Of a stretch of 17,943 nt of DNA, positions 1-5,814 are shown in pieces. The stretch is taken from the NCBI GenBank assembly GCA_964459675.1, contig CAYWNP010000047.1:1-17943 (forward strand), given 5' to 3'. The position numbers were made by a program, and so were the translations under genes. How positions within the stretch are numbered: position 1 is the stretch's first letter; every line of letters starts with the position of its first letter. Source of the DNA: CAIZQW01 sp964459675. GTDB lineage: Bacteria; Verrucomicrobiota; Kiritimatiellia; RFP12; UBA1067. The notes beneath the pieces were generated by a model. It was given only the letters and a program-made list of their open reading frames with translations, did no database searches and was not told the origin of the DNA.

Positions 1-171
1 CTCTACGTTGCCGAGGAGTGGAACGCCTACGAAGAGGCCCTCCTGTTTGTCGGGGGCGTCATCGCAAAAGCCGAGCAGGCCCACGTGCTGGCCAGATTGG
101 CTCATGCGTTCCAGTATCCATGCGGCTTCCTTGCCAAAGCCACTCGCGCCGATGATGATGATTTTCTTCAT
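1..171 (-). CDS. PglD/NeuD-family sugar acyltransferase, N-terminal part (cut by window edge)
   Basis: Only the first 57 codons are visible; the gene continues past base 1. The translation begins MKKIIIIGASGFGKEAAWIL, a beta strand followed by a glycine-rich turn (GASGFGKE). It continues with a CDDAP segment and a VGVPLLGN segment. This is the usual N-terminal nucleotide-sugar-binding fold of the PglD/NeuD family, which acetylates amino-sugars; the left-handed beta-helix catalytic part would lie outside the window. The start is well supported: AGGAGG lies about 4 nt upstream of the ATG, and the ATG overlaps the stop codon of the upstream transferase gene (ATGA), which suggests translational coupling. 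A PglC-like transferase next to a PglD-like acyltransferase matches surface glycan or protein-glycosylation loci, so a role in making an acylated amino-sugar is a reasonable inference. The substrate cannot be read from this fragment. Confidence 0.8.
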   Translation of the reverse strand, partial: MKKIIIIGASGFGKEAAWILERMSQSGQHVGLLGFCDDAPDKQEGLFVGVPLLGNVE

Positions 172-740
172 TTGCCTCCTGTGAATTCTCCCATGGTGGC
201 CTCGTTGTTTGCGCTGATGCCCTGACGCGTCACGACGCGCCAGAGGGTCAGCCCTAAAATTTTCAGATCCAGTACAAACGACTGATGAGTAACATACCAG
301 CGGTCATACGCAAATTTCTGTTCCCACGTGAGCGCGTTTCGTCCATTGATCTGAGCCCATCCTGTGAGGCCAGGACGAACCTCGTGCCGGCGGCGCTGCT
401 CAGGCGTATAGAGGGGCAGGTAACGCACCAGCAAGGGACGTGGCCCCACGAGGGACATCTCGCCCTTGAGCACGTTCAACAGTTCGGGCAACTCGTCGAG
501 GCTGGTCGCGCGCAGGAAGCGCCCGAGCCCTGTTAAGCGTTCGGCATCTGGTGCATCACCCAGACGCATGGTCCGAAACTTAATCAAGCGAAAGGGTGCT
601 TCGTTCAGCCCTGGCCTCTCTTGAATAAAGAAGATCGGGAAGCCAAGACCTGCTGCGACAACACACGCCACCCCTGCCAGAAGCGGCACCCAGAGTGGCG
701 CTGTAATGAGGGTGAGCAGTATGTCAAATAAGCGTTTCAT
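168..740 (-). CDS. PglC-like bacterial sugar transferase (phosphoglycosyl transferase)
   Basis: This 190-residue protein matches the bacterial sugar transferase family (small monotopic phosphoglycosyl transferases such as PglC and the C-terminal part of WbaP). These enzymes move a sugar-1-phosphate from a UDP-sugar onto undecaprenyl phosphate at the inner membrane, starting glycan assembly. Visible hallmarks are one N-terminal hydrophobic segment (about residues 5-38), KFRTM at 54-58, the catalytic Asp-Glu pair at 82-83 in SLDELPEL, LKGEMSLVGPRPL at 91-103 and RPGLTGWAQINGR at 122-134. The length is typical of the minimal PglC-type enzyme, without the extra N-terminal domain of WbaP. The start lies 3 nt after the ridA stop with no clear Shine-Dalgarno, so it probably depends on ridA translation. 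The stop overlaps the start of the acyltransferase gene. Sugar specificity cannot be assigned; the PglD-like neighbour suggests a modified amino-sugar. Confidence 0.92.
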   Translation of the reverse strand: MKRLFDILLTLITAPLWVPLLAGVACVVAAGLGFPIFFIQERPGLNEAPFRLIKFRTMRLGDAPDAERLTGLGRFLRATSLDELPELLNVLKGEMSLVGPRPLLVRYLPLYTPEQRRRHEVRPGLTGWAQINGRNALTWEQKFAYDRWYVTHQSFVLDLKILGLTLWRVVTRQGISANNEATMGEFTGGK

Positions 741-743
741 TTT

Positions 744-1160
744 TTATGTGTCACAAGAATGTGGCACGGCAGTAACAGGCGGCACGGCGGTCACGGCGAT
801 GGCCTCGATTTCGACACGGGCGTTTTTGGGAAGACGAGATACTTCAATGGTGGAGCGCGCAGGCTTATGGCCCGCGAACATCTCTTCATACACCTTATTC
901 ATAAAAGGAAAGTCTCCCATATCCGTGAGAAAAACAGTGGTCTTGAGCACCTTGCTCAGATCCGAGCCTGCGGCAGTCAAGACAGCGCGAAGGTTGAGGA
1001 GCACTTGCATGGTCTGCTCTCCGGGACCTGCCACCTCGATGTTGCCGCTGGCAGGGTTGATGGGAAGTTGACCTGAACAGAAGAGGAGTCCATTGTTTTC
1101 AATGGCCTGCGAATAGGGGCCAATGGCAGCGGGGGCGTTTGTGGCAGTAATTATTTTCAT
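744..1160 (-). CDS. ridA: RidA family 2-iminobutanoate/2-iminopropanoate deaminase
   Basis: This 138-residue RidA/YjgF/UK114 protein is predicted to hydrolyse reactive enamine/imine products of PLP enzymes (2-aminoacrylate and relatives) to 2-ketoacids in the cytoplasm. The family pattern is clear: NAPAAIGPYSQAI at 8-20, FCSGQLPINP at 27-36, and the substrate-binding arginine at 102 followed by Glu117 in RVEIEAIAV, aligning with Arg105 and Glu120 of the E. coli enzyme. The family normally ends just after EIEAIAV. Here about 15 more residues follow, with a near-duplicated VTAVPPVTAVP and a tail ending HSCDT. The start ATG overlaps the folD stop (ATGA), indicating translational coupling. A perfect 20-bp palindrome lies 10 nt upstream, inside the end of folD. 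The next gene starts 3 nt after the stop. Confidence 0.93.
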   Translation of the reverse strand: MKIITATNAPAAIGPYSQAIENNGLLFCSGQLPINPASGNIEVAGPGEQTMQVLLNLRAVLTAAGSDLSKVLKTTVFLTDMGDFPFMNKVYEEMFAGHKPARSTIEVSRLPKNARVEIEAIAVTAVPPVTAVPHSCDT

Positions 1161-2071
1161 GGTTGTGTAGGGGCTTGATGCATCAAGCCCTTCCTTGTGG
1201 CAGATTCGAGTGTGTTATAGAGGAGCATGGTGATGGTCATGGGGCCTACGCCGCCCGGGACAGGGGTGATCAGAGACGCCACTTGAGTGGCTGAGTCAAA
1301 GTCGACATCGCCCACGAGACGGAAGCCGTTCTTCTTGGTTGCATCAGGAACACGGTTCACACCCACATCAATGACAACGGCCCCGGGTTTGATCATCTCG
1401 CCTGTAACCGTGTTGGGGCGACCTGCTGCGACAACCAGAATGTCCGCTTGCTTGGTGAAGGTCGCGAGATCCTTGGTGCCGGTATGGCAGACCGTGACTG
1501 TCGCGTTACCCCCTTTGGCTTTACGCATTAGCAGGTGGGCGACAGGTTTGCCGACGATGTTGCTGCGGCCGATAACCACGGCATGTTTGCCAGACGTTTC
1601 GACGCCCGCGCTCAGGAGCATCTGGATGACGCCATTGGGAGTACAGGGCAAGAAGCAGGTTTCACCGATCATCATGCGTCCGACATTGATGGGGGTGAAG
1701 CCGTCCACATCCTTTTCTGGTGCGATGGCATTGATGACAGCGGCCTCGTCAATATGTTTCGGGAGGGGGAGTTGCACCAAGATGCCATGGATGCGAGGAT
1801 CCGCGTTCATCTTTTGGACAAGGGCAAGGGCCTCGGTCTGTGTTGTTTCAGCGGGGACGCGAACATCTTCCGAGTACATCCCAGCCTCTTCGCAGGCCTT
1901 CTCTTTGGCGGTGACATACGAGGTGGAGGCTGGATCTGCGCCGATGAGAATGACACCGAGTCCAGGGGTGATCTGGTGTTTGGCCTTGAGTTCGGCGACT
2001 TGCTTGGCGATATCGGTTCGCAGGGTCGCGGCGAGTTGTTTGCCGTCGAGGATTTTTGCTGGCATGTTCAT
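1157..2071 (-). CDS. folD: Bifunctional methylenetetrahydrofolate dehydrogenase / methenyltetrahydrofolate cyclohydrolase
   Basis: FolD interconverts 5,10-methylene-, 5,10-methenyl- and 10-formyl-tetrahydrofolate using NAD(P), supplying one-carbon units for purine, methionine and formyl-Met synthesis in the cytoplasm. The 304-residue translation carries the family signatures: YVTAKEKACEEAG with Tyr52 and catalytic Lys56, GILVQLPLP with Gln100, KDVDGFTPINVG with Asp124, the nucleotide-binding loop GRSNIVGKP at 168-176, and TPVPGGVGPMTITML at 269-283. Length is close to the usual 280-300, with a short C-terminal extension of about 12 residues that contains a palindrome and overlaps the ridA start. 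ATG 2071 is chosen; a second ATG two codons later (MNM) is possible. Only a weak GGAA lies upstream, and that leader is one arm of an inverted repeat flanking the upstream four-helix-bundle gene. Confidence 0.97.
   Translation of the reverse strand: MNMPAKILDGKQLAATLRTDIAKQVAELKAKHQITPGLGVILIGADPASTSYVTAKEKACEEAGMYSEDVRVPAETTQTEALALVQKMNADPRIHGILVQLPLPKHIDEAAVINAIAPEKDVDGFTPINVGRMMIGETCFLPCTPNGVIQMLLSAGVETSGKHAVVIGRSNIVGKPVAHLLMRKAKGGNATVTVCHTGTKDLATFTKQADILVVAAGRPNTVTGEMIKPGAVVIDVGVNRVPDATKKNGFRLVGDVDFDSATQVASLITPVPGGVGPMTITMLLYNTLESATRKGLMHQAPTQP
1171..1190. repeat. Perfect 20-bp palindrome upstream of ridA
   Basis: GGGCTTGATGCATCAAGCCC reads identically on both strands. It encodes the end of FolD (residues KGLMHQAP) and stops 10 nt before the ridA ATG. 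In the mRNA it can fold into an 8-bp stem with a UGCA loop. It could affect folD-ridA coupling, bind a dimeric regulator, or be chance. It is not followed by a U-run, so it does not look like a terminator. Confidence 0.6.
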
Positions 2072-2074
2072 AGT

Positions 2075-2105
2075 GAAGTTCCAATAATCAACACGGAATA
2101 TCCAA
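2075..2105. repeat. Left arm of imperfect inverted repeat flanking the four-helix-bundle gene
   Basis: The outer part, GAAGTTCCAATA, and the inner part, ATCAACACGGAATATCCAA, both recur in reverse complement at 2527-2564. The inner 19 nt match with one mismatch and the outer 12 nt match with one mismatch; the right arm has 7 extra bases between them. This arm starts 4 nt upstream of the folD ATG, so it supplies the folD leader. It also contains a short direct repeat (ATATCCA then TATCCA) just inside. Confidence 0.75.
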
Positions 2106-2116
2106 TATCCAACTGC

Positions 2117-2509
2117 TTATTTGGAGATAAGAAGATTCTGTGGGTCGTTGTTTCTTTTTGCGGTTGTAACACAGGTGAAAAGAATAGAAATCAGCTCATC
2201 GGTTTCTTGTAGGAGAGGGAGGAGCTTCTCTGTAGGTTTTATCATTTCTGTTTTGACGATAATTTTTAACCAGACGTTGGTTTCCCTAAGTTCCTTTAAT
2301 GCAATTTTGACCTTATGGATAAAATCGGGTCTCGACTCTGCACTTTGAGCTTCTCCATAGTTTGCTGCTGGAGATGTTCCGCTTCTTAAAATTTGTCCAC
2401 AAATGTGATGCCCTGCATTTGAACATGGGAGCACCTCAGACAGTTTGATAATTCGTACAGCAAAATTAATTAGCCTGTCTTGCAAATCGAATTCTTTTTT
2501 TTCTGACAT
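2117..2509 (-). CDS. Four-helix-bundle protein (S23 / rRNA intervening-sequence protein family)
   Basis: This 130-residue, mostly helical protein matches the four-helix-bundle family first found in 23S rRNA intervening sequences. Diagnostic stretches are DLQDRLINFAVRIIKLSEVL at 9-28, ICGQILRSGTSPAANYGEAQ at 36-55 (the conserved Q-x-x-RS-x-TS-x-AAN turn), DFIHKVKIALKELRETNVWL at 62-81, and a final helix around LLQETDELISILFTCVTTAK. The family's biochemical role is not well established; related proteins include Avd, the accessory factor of diversity-generating retroelements, but no retroelement parts are visible here. The start ATG has GGGAAG about 9 nt upstream. The gene lies between imperfect inverted repeats and is more AT-rich than its neighbours, in line with acquisition as a cassette into the mutS-folD junction. 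It would be co-transcribed with both neighbours. Confidence 0.88.
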   Translation of the reverse strand: MSEKKEFDLQDRLINFAVRIIKLSEVLPCSNAGHHICGQILRSGTSPAANYGEAQSAESRPDFIHKVKIALKELRETNVWLKIIVKTEMIKPTEKLLPLLQETDELISILFTCVTTAKRNNDPQNLLISK

Positions 2510-2526
2510 GAAGTAGCTTCCCTAAC

Positions 2527-2564
2527 TTGGATGTTCCGTGTTGATGATTGAATATTGGGACTTC
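2527..2564. repeat. Right arm of imperfect inverted repeat flanking the four-helix-bundle gene
   Basis: TTGGATGTTCCGTGTTGAT (2527-2545) is the reverse complement of 2087-2105 with one mismatch. TATTGGGACTTC (2553-2564) is the reverse complement of 2075-2086 with one mismatch. Seven extra bases (GATTGAA) lie between. The outer end coincides with the last base of the mutS TAG stop codon. Confidence 0.75.
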
Positions 2565-5062
2565 TAAAAGAGGGTTAATTGGTTTGTGGGTGCTTGACTT
2601 TTCTTTTTTGAGGGTGGCTTGGCAAGTTTGGGGAGTCCCGCCTCGAGTTCCCCCTCCTCAAGATTGGCTAAAATTTCATTGGAGCGGTTGATCACCTCAT
2701 CGGGCAGTCCCGCGAGTCGCGCAACATGGATTCCATAACTCTTGTCTGCAGTGCCAGGGGCGATACGACGAAGAAAAACGACGCTATCGCCGCTTTCACG
2801 GACTTGGACTGTATAATTCTTTACGCCAGAAAGGGTGATGGCCAGATCGGTCAATTCATGATAATGGGTGGCAAAGAGGGTTTTGGCCTTGACGCGGGTT
2901 GTATTGTGCAGATACTCGGCCACGGCCCAGGCGATGCTGATGCCGTCAAAGGTGCTGGTGCCGCGTCCGATTTCATCCAACACGATCAGGCTTTTTCCCG
3001 TGGCGTTGTTCAGGATGTTGGCGGTCTCCTGCATTTCGACCATGAAGGTGCTACGTCCTCGGGCAAGATCATCCCCTGCGCCCACGCGCGTGAAGACTCG
3101 ATCCAGGAGGCCTATTTTGGCCATGCTGGCCGGAACAAAAGATCCGAGGTGAGCCATGATGGCAATAAGCGCGACCTGACGGATGTAGGTGGACTTACCC
3201 GCCATATTCGGTCCAGTGATGAGCATGATCTGATTCTGGGTACAGTCCAGTAGCGCATCATTGGGTACAAACTGTTCGGCATCAGGGAGTTGTTCGATAA
3301 CGGGATGGCGTCCATCCTGAATGATGAGCGTGTCGTCAGGGGTCATGGTTGGGCGTACATAGCCGAGCGCGAGGGCGCGGTCCGCGAAAGAGGAGAGGAC
3401 ATCCAAATGGGCCAGCGCATCAGCGGTTTCTTGGATTTCTGCCGTATAAAGGGCAACTTTCTCCCGAATTTCGCAAAAAAGCTCGAATTCCATGGCAACA
3501 GCCTTCTCCTGGGCCCCAAAGATCTTCTGCTCATAGGTTTTGAGCTCAGGCGTGATGAACCGCTCGGCATTGACGAGGGTCTGGCGACGCTCATAATCCG
3601 GGGGGGCCGAGGCGGCCTGCCCCTTGGAAATTTCAATATAGAAGCCAAAGACCCTGTTATGGCGGACCTTGAGCGTCTTGATACCGGTCCGCTCCTGTTC
3701 GGTCGCCTGATACCGGGCCAGCCAGGCATGTCCCTCAGAGGCAAGGGCTCGGAGCTCGTCTAAATCTTTATTATACCCCTGTCGGATGATTCCCCCGTCC
3801 TTGAGTCCGATAGCAGGGGAGTCGGTGATGGCAGCCTGAATAAGGTCGGCCAGCTCAGGCAGGGGGTGGATACGGCTGGCAAGCGCAGAGAGTAGGGGGT
3901 TCCCCGTCAACGCCAGTGCGTCACGGATTTCAGGAAGCGGGAGGAGGGATCCCTCCAGCGCCTTGACATCCCGTCCGTTGCACCGGTTGGCGGCGATGCG
4001 GGCAATCAGGCGTTCGAGGTCTCGAACCCCAGAAAACTTTTCGCGTAACATGTTTAAGGGGATTCGGTTACGCGTAAAGAAATCAACGGCTTCGAGGCGT
4101 GCATTAATCTCTCCGGCTTGGCGCAAAGGGCGGACGATCCAAGCTCGCAGGAGGCGGGCGCCCATCGGGGTTTGCGTGTTGTCTAGGACCCCCAGAAGCG
4201 TATTATCCTTAGACTTACCCTTCTGGGGGATAAGATCAAGGTTGACGCACGTATTCTCGTCCAGCATCAAGAAATTTGCCGAATGGCGGATCTGAAGCGA
4301 GCGGATATGTTCAGCCGTATGGTGGAGTTGTTCGCAAACGTACTGGAGAAGCGCCCCTGCTGGGCAGACAAGAGAGGGGGTGCCTTCACAACCATATCCT
4401 TGGAGGGAATGGACCTTAAAATGGCGCAACAGGCGGTCATACGCGCAATCATACTCGAGGGTCCAATCGTCAATTTCCGTTACGGCTCCAGCGATTCCTT
4501 GGGTTAAGAGCTCCGAGAGACGGGGGTCTGACCGCTGGGTCTGGCCGACAAGGCACTCACTGGGGGCATAACGCTTTAAAGCCTCGGCTAAAGAGGGGGC
4601 ATCCGGGAGGGTTTCCGCCATGAATTCACCCGTAGAAAGGTCCAAAAGCGCGAGGCCGAGCGTCTTTTCCGCGCCATAGAGGGTTGCAAGGAAGTTGTTC
4701 CGGGAGGAGTCGAGGATATCATCTTCGGTGACCGTCCCAGGGGTCACGACGCGGGTGACCTCCCTCCGAACGATCCCCTTGGCTTGGGCAGGGTCCTCCA
4801 TCTGGTCGCAAATAGCTACTTTTTTACCTGCCCGGATGAGCTTAGCCAGATAAGCGTCCAGGGCGTGGTACGGGACCCCACACATCGGGGTCCCGGCTCG
4901 CTGCGTTAAAGCCACCCCGAGAAGCGGGGCAGCCGCACGGGCATCCTCAAAGAACAGCTCATAAAAATCACCGAGACGGAAGAGCAGAATCACGCCTTCC
5001 GGCAGTTCGGCTTTGATCCGCCGATATTGACGCATCATGGGTGTAAGTTCTTCAGAAGACAT
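2564..5062 (-). CDS. mutS: DNA mismatch repair protein MutS
   Basis: This full-length, 832-residue MutS (E. coli 853) recognises base mismatches and small loops as a clamp-like dimer and recruits MutL using ATP. The start fits homologues (MSSEELTPMMRQYRRIK). The mismatch-reading Phe-x-Glu is at 33-35 in GDFYELFFEDA, the Walker A loop is GPNMAGKST at 617-625, the signature region is DLARGRSTFMVEM at 665-677, and Walker B and D-loop are LIVLDEIGRGTSTFDG at 692-707 (Asp696, Glu697). The conserved ATHYHEL is at 731-737. The protein ends QLTLF, a good match to the beta-clamp-binding motif (QxxLF type), placed at the very C-terminus after a basic Lys/Pro-rich linker. No mutL is in the window. Its leader is unusual: the best Shine-Dalgarno is about 25 nt too far upstream and faces a GTG-TAA start-stop. 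Confidence 0.98.
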   Translation of the reverse strand: MSSEELTPMMRQYRRIKAELPEGVILLFRLGDFYELFFEDARAAAPLLGVALTQRAGTPMCGVPYHALDAYLAKLIRAGKKVAICDQMEDPAQAKGIVRREVTRVVTPGTVTEDDILDSSRNNFLATLYGAEKTLGLALLDLSTGEFMAETLPDAPSLAEALKRYAPSECLVGQTQRSDPRLSELLTQGIAGAVTEIDDWTLEYDCAYDRLLRHFKVHSLQGYGCEGTPSLVCPAGALLQYVCEQLHHTAEHIRSLQIRHSANFLMLDENTCVNLDLIPQKGKSKDNTLLGVLDNTQTPMGARLLRAWIVRPLRQAGEINARLEAVDFFTRNRIPLNMLREKFSGVRDLERLIARIAANRCNGRDVKALEGSLLPLPEIRDALALTGNPLLSALASRIHPLPELADLIQAAITDSPAIGLKDGGIIRQGYNKDLDELRALASEGHAWLARYQATEQERTGIKTLKVRHNRVFGFYIEISKGQAASAPPDYERRQTLVNAERFITPELKTYEQKIFGAQEKAVAMEFELFCEIREKVALYTAEIQETADALAHLDVLSSFADRALALGYVRPTMTPDDTLIIQDGRHPVIEQLPDAEQFVPNDALLDCTQNQIMLITGPNMAGKSTYIRQVALIAIMAHLGSFVPASMAKIGLLDRVFTRVGAGDDLARGRSTFMVEMQETANILNNATGKSLIVLDEIGRGTSTFDGISIAWAVAEYLHNTTRVKAKTLFATHYHELTDLAITLSGVKNYTVQVRESGDSVVFLRRIAPGTADKSYGIHVARLAGLPDEVINRSNEILANLEEGELEAGLPKLAKPPSKKKSQAPTNQLTLF

Positions 5063-5149
5063 GGCCTCAAATTCTTACACGTTACCTCCTTTTAGTCAAT
5101 GCGGAAAATGGGAAAAAAACCATTTTTCCCTTGTTTGTAACCTTAGCCT
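5063..5149 (-). promoter_or_regulatory. mutS leader with short upstream reading frame and start-stop
   Basis: Read on the minus strand, an ATG at 5123 opens a 13-codon frame (MVFFPFSALTKRR) ending in TAA at 5082-5084. An AAGGGA lies a few bases before that ATG. The end of the small frame overlaps an ideal AAGGAGG (5085-5091). Four nt later comes GTG-TAA (5080-5075), in the mutS frame, and the mutS ATG follows 12 nt after that stop, preceded only by GAGG at a 2-nt spacing. A TATAAT at 5161-5156 could be the mutS -10 element, with no good -35. The arrangement suggests that mutS is translated by re-initiation. All function here is inferred. Confidence 0.35.
5110..5130. repeat. Hairpin-forming inverted repeat in the divergent intergenic region
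   Basis: GGGAAAAA and TTTTTCCC form a perfect 8-bp inverted repeat around a 5-nt centre (AACCA). It lies directly upstream of the plus-strand -35 candidate and within the predicted mutS leader, where it covers the start codon of the 13-codon upstream frame. It could be an operator or an mRNA hairpin. The A/T-rich stem makes chance possible. Confidence 0.45.
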
Positions 5150-5160
5150 CATGGTATTAT
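5131..5160 (+). promoter_or_regulatory. Predicted sigma-70-type promoter for the lipoprotein-giant protein genes
   Basis: TTGTTT (5131-5136) and TATTAT (5155-5160) are separated by 18 nt, a reasonable match to the -35/-10 consensus, pointing right. Transcription would begin near 5167, giving a leader of about 70 nt to the lipoprotein ATG. The same TATTATAA block contains a TATAAT on the other strand, so the divergent mutS promoter may overlap it. This is prediction from sequence alone. Confidence 0.4.
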
Positions 5161-5223
5161 AAGAAAACTTTGGTGTAGTTTTTTCTCCCGAAAATAGCGT
5201 GGCGTTTGTTCTGGAAAATGGCC

Positions 5224-5228
5224 GGAGG
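5224..5228 (+). promoter_or_regulatory. Ribosome binding site deciding the lipoprotein start
   Basis: GGAGG ends 9 nt before the ATG at 5238. Neither the upstream GTG at 5199 nor the downstream ATG at 5259 has a comparable site, so 5238 is favoured. Confidence 0.5.
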
Positions 5229-5237
5229 TTTTCTCTT

Positions 5238-5768
5238 ATGTGGTGTGTTCAGAGTCCGATGAAAGATTATCTTAAATGGCGCGTAGGGGCCCTTGGGCAA
5301 GGGGCGCTCGTCCTCGTTGCTGTCGCCCTCGTTTTCTCTGGCTGTAAAAAGAAGGAAGAGGAGACGCTCCCTGCCCCAGCGTTGCCGACGGTCTATGCGG
5401 ATCGAGCCAACGATAAAACCTACATTTCCTCGTTAATGGCCAATCATGAGCAGCAAGCCAAGGAGGCTCGTGAACGTCTCAGTCTTTCTTTAAAGATGAC
5501 GCAATGCGTCACACGCGTCCGTGGGGCGCTCCCGCCTGAGGCAATGCCTGAGACCGTCCAGAAGGCGCTGGAGGCGGACCCGACGTGGCAAGAACTCGCT
5601 AGCCAGATCAAGAGGGCCGAGGCAGCCTCAAAAGAGACGCTCAAGCAGGCGCAAGAGATGGTTAGAAAGCGCATGAAAGACGAGCTACGCGATAATCAGG
5701 CACTTGACAAAGGAGCGGCAAAGGCACTCGACAGTGCCCAGCCCCGCGCACCAGCGGAAGTGAAATAA
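5238..5768 (+). CDS. Small predicted lipoprotein, helical, unknown function
   Basis: I do not recognise a named family. From ATG 5238 the protein has 176 residues. It has a hydrophobic signal segment (ALGQGALVLVAVALVFSG) followed by Cys36 in the lipobox-like FSGC and then KKKEEE, so it should be exported and lipidated at Cys36. After a Pro-rich stretch (TLPAPALPT), most of the rest is predicted helical and highly charged (for example EQQAKEARERLSLSLKM and QIKRAEAASKETLKQAQEMV), coiled-coil-like, ending in a Pro/Ala tail. A start at ATG 5259 would give a more standard 29-residue signal peptide; GTG 5199 is also open. The giant secreted-protein gene begins 46 nt downstream with no terminator between them, so the two are probably co-transcribed and the lipoprotein may help export, fold or anchor that protein. 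That role is inference. Confidence 0.75.
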   Translation: MWCVQSPMKDYLKWRVGALGQGALVLVAVALVFSGCKKKEEETLPAPALPTVYADRANDKTYISSLMANHEQQAKEARERLSLSLKMTQCVTRVRGALPPEAMPETVQKALEADPTWQELASQIKRAEAASKETLKQAQEMVRKRMKDELRDNQALDKGAAKALDSAQPRAPAEVK

Positions 5769-5801
5769 CACGATTCGTTTTACGTCAGAGTAGTTTTAAG
5801 T

Positions 5802-5805
5802 GGAG
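5802..5805 (+). promoter_or_regulatory. Ribosome binding site deciding the giant-protein start
   Basis: GGAG sits 9 nt before the ATG at 5815. The in-frame GTG at 5800 overlaps this site and would add five residues before a normal signal peptide, so ATG 5815 is preferred. Confidence 0.55.
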
Positions 5806-5814
5806 AATACAGTT

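Larger units (their letters stand above)
2075..2564. mobile_element. Putative non-autonomous cassette: inverted repeats around an S23/IVP-type gene
   Basis: A unit of about 490 bp consists of two matching inverted arms (2075-2105 and 2527-2564) around one small gene. By my count bases 2161-2520 are about 40% GC, clearly lower than the flanking mutS and folD coding DNA. The unit exactly fills the space between the mutS stop and the folD start; removing it would leave about 3 nt, like the other tight junctions in this gene series. Members of this protein family are known from intervening sequences in 23S rRNA genes, which also have inverted-repeat ends. There is no transposase and I see no clear target duplication, so mobility is inferred. 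Confidence 0.45.

Noticed and set aside
1287..2087. A 266-codon open frame on the plus strand opposite folD
   Set aside because: It is antisense to an unmistakable folD, has no family-like features and fits a frame kept open by codon bias on the other strand.
2117..2509. Diversity-generating retroelement accessory gene (avd)
   Set aside because: The family is related, but no reverse transcriptase, template repeat or variable repeat is visible nearby, and the sequence fits the S23/IVP subgroup better.
5199..5237. GTG start at 5199 for the lipoprotein
   Set aside because: It would place a long non-signal extension before the export segment; GGAGG points to ATG 5238, and 5259 is also better than 5199.
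5800..5814. GTG start at 5800 for the giant protein
   Set aside because: The GTG overlaps the Shine-Dalgarno of ATG 5815, which begins a normal signal peptide.
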